The notes under the pieces: generated by a model | Database searches by the model: none | What the model was told of the DNA's origin: nothing | The model's input: the letters and a program-made list of their open reading frames with translations, nothing else | Assembly (NCBI RefSeq): GCF_001244995.1 | Contig: NZ_LN869529.1 | Coordinates: forward strand, 1,878,957-1,942,956 | Direction: 5' to 3' | DNA: 64,000 nt | DNA from: Intestinimonas massiliensis (ex Afouda et al. 2020) | GTDB taxonomy: Bacteria; Bacillota; Clostridia; Oscillospirales; Oscillospiraceae | Program-made: the position numbers and the translations under genes | Part shown: one piece after another, positions 63,460-64,000 of the stretch | How the letters are laid out: every line of letters begins with the position of its first letter | How positions within the stretch are numbered: the first letter of the stretch is position 1

Positions 63460-64000
63460 TTACTTTGTATAGTCGTCAAAGATCTCTACCGCCTGGTCGG
63501 CGTTCTCGGTGATGCAGAAGAGGATGTAATTGCCGTTGACCACCAGCTTGTAGTCCTCCACCAGCTCCACCAGCGAGGGGTAGAGGAAGCCGCCGGCCAG
63601 GGCCTCCTGCCGGGCCTGGAGCGCGGCCTTGACGGCATCCATCTTGCCGTCCTTCACCTTGGCAATGAAAAACTCGGTGATATGGGCGCTCATCATGGGC
63701 AGCTTGCAGACGTAATCCTCCAGGTCCGCCGGGTCGATGCCGTAGGTGCTCTTCAGGTCGTCGCCGGTCAGGTCCATGGAAGAGGGCAGCACGTCGGCCA
63801 AATCGGCGGCGATCTGCTCCCACACCTGGGTGACCACAGAGCTGGTGTCCGGGCTCTCGGAGGGGGTGGGGACGGGCGTGGCCTCAGGGCTGGCCTGGGG
63901 CTTTTGAGAGGGGGCGGCATTGGGCTTCTCCGAAGGCTTGGGGCTCTGGGAGGGCTTGGCGGCCCCGGGGGTGCTTTCGGGGGCGGCGCCGGGCGTCTCG
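63460..64000 (-). CDS. DUF4358-like secreted protein, 5' partial
   Basis: The frame is open to the right edge, so the N-terminus (likely a lipoprotein signal) is missing. A Pro/Ser/Ala-rich linker (about 55 residues; SPKPSEKPNAAPSQKPQ, TPVPTPSESPD) leads into a folded domain. That domain contains LTGDDLKSTYGIDPADLEDY, CKLPMMSAHITEFFIAKVK and a C-terminal LVVNGNYILFCITENADQAV. DUF4358 proteins are often next to DHHW and MBOAT genes in Clostridia. The gene is upstream of those two and divided from them by a hairpin. Confidence 0.75.
   Translation of the reverse strand, partial: ETPGAAPESTPGAAKPSQSPKPSEKPNAAPSQKPQASPEATPVPTPSESPDTSSVVTQVWEQIAADLADVLPSSMDLTGDDLKSTYGIDPADLEDYVCKLPMMSAHITEFFIAKVKDGKMDAVKAALQARQEALAGGFLYPSLVELVEDYKLVVNGNYILFCITENADQAVEIFDDYTK

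Overview
The window looks like chromosome from a high-GC member of the Clostridia, most likely an Oscillospiraceae-type gut anaerobe. That placement is inferred from gene content (Firmicutes-style eut operon, PstSCAB-PhoU-PhoPR, RecD2, PsuK/PsuG, the DUF4358/DHHW/MBOAT set), strong AGGAGG-type ribosome binding sites and sigma-A promoters. It is not a database match. Backbone genes are visibly GC-rich. One 9.1-kb block (about 19.66-28.77 kb) is much AT-richer, and a 1-kb block at 15.4-16.4 kb is mildly so.

Layout. 1-4.5 kb: end of a biotin-dependent carboxyltransferase, a small unknown gene, a glycosyltransferase and a secreted copper-amine-oxidase-N-domain protein. 4.8-15.4 kb (+): pyrE, radC, an apparent SOS-controlled uvrB-orf-uvrA operon, a small-multidrug-export-type membrane protein, a palindromic repeat, and recD2. 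15.4-19.6 kb (-): a 1-kb foreign-looking cassette, a zincin metallopeptidase, tex and a membrane flavodoxin. The only gene-free stretch over 300 bases is 4485-4854. It holds the pyrE promoter and two inverted repeats; I see no gene in it.

19.66-28.77 kb: an integrated element with the layout of a phage-inducible chromosomal island (PICI). Integrase and repressor are on one strand. A Cro-like gene, a primase-helicase, a candidate origin, small genes, scaffold, major capsid and a gp10-type protein run the other way. No terminase, portal or tail genes are present, so it is most simply a phage satellite with its own capsid genes. It carries a symmetric three-operator switch with 30-bp spacing, a late promoter followed by a terminator before the scaffold gene, and a candidate small RNA.

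28.8-40.3 kb (-): a bacterial-microcompartment operon for ethanolamine catabolism, eutG-A-B-C-L-E-M-T-pduL-orf90-N-H-Q. EutB/EutC split ethanolamine to acetaldehyde with adenosylcobalamin (EutA reactivates the lyase and EutT makes the cofactor). EutE makes acetyl-CoA, PduL makes acetyl phosphate and EutG makes ethanol, inside a shell of EutL, EutM and EutN. EutM appears to be made both alone and with a 125-residue N-terminal extension. eutS, eutP, eutV and eutW are not in the window.

40.5-49.3 kb: a small HTH gene, then phosphate sensing and uptake (phoR, phoP, phoU, pstB, pstA, pstC, pstS, preceded by PHO-box-like repeats), a HAD phosphatase and rpoN. 49.5-64 kb: three overlapping small genes including a sigma region-4 protein, tRNA-Thr and tRNA-Tyr, a TRIC/UPF0126 channel, an EamA transporter, asnS, a membrane pair beside an internally deleted LytTR regulator, a lipoprotein, psuK-psuG, a small membrane protein, a CocE/NonD-type hydrolase, and an O-acyltransferase set (MBOAT, DHHW, DUF4358) running off the right edge.
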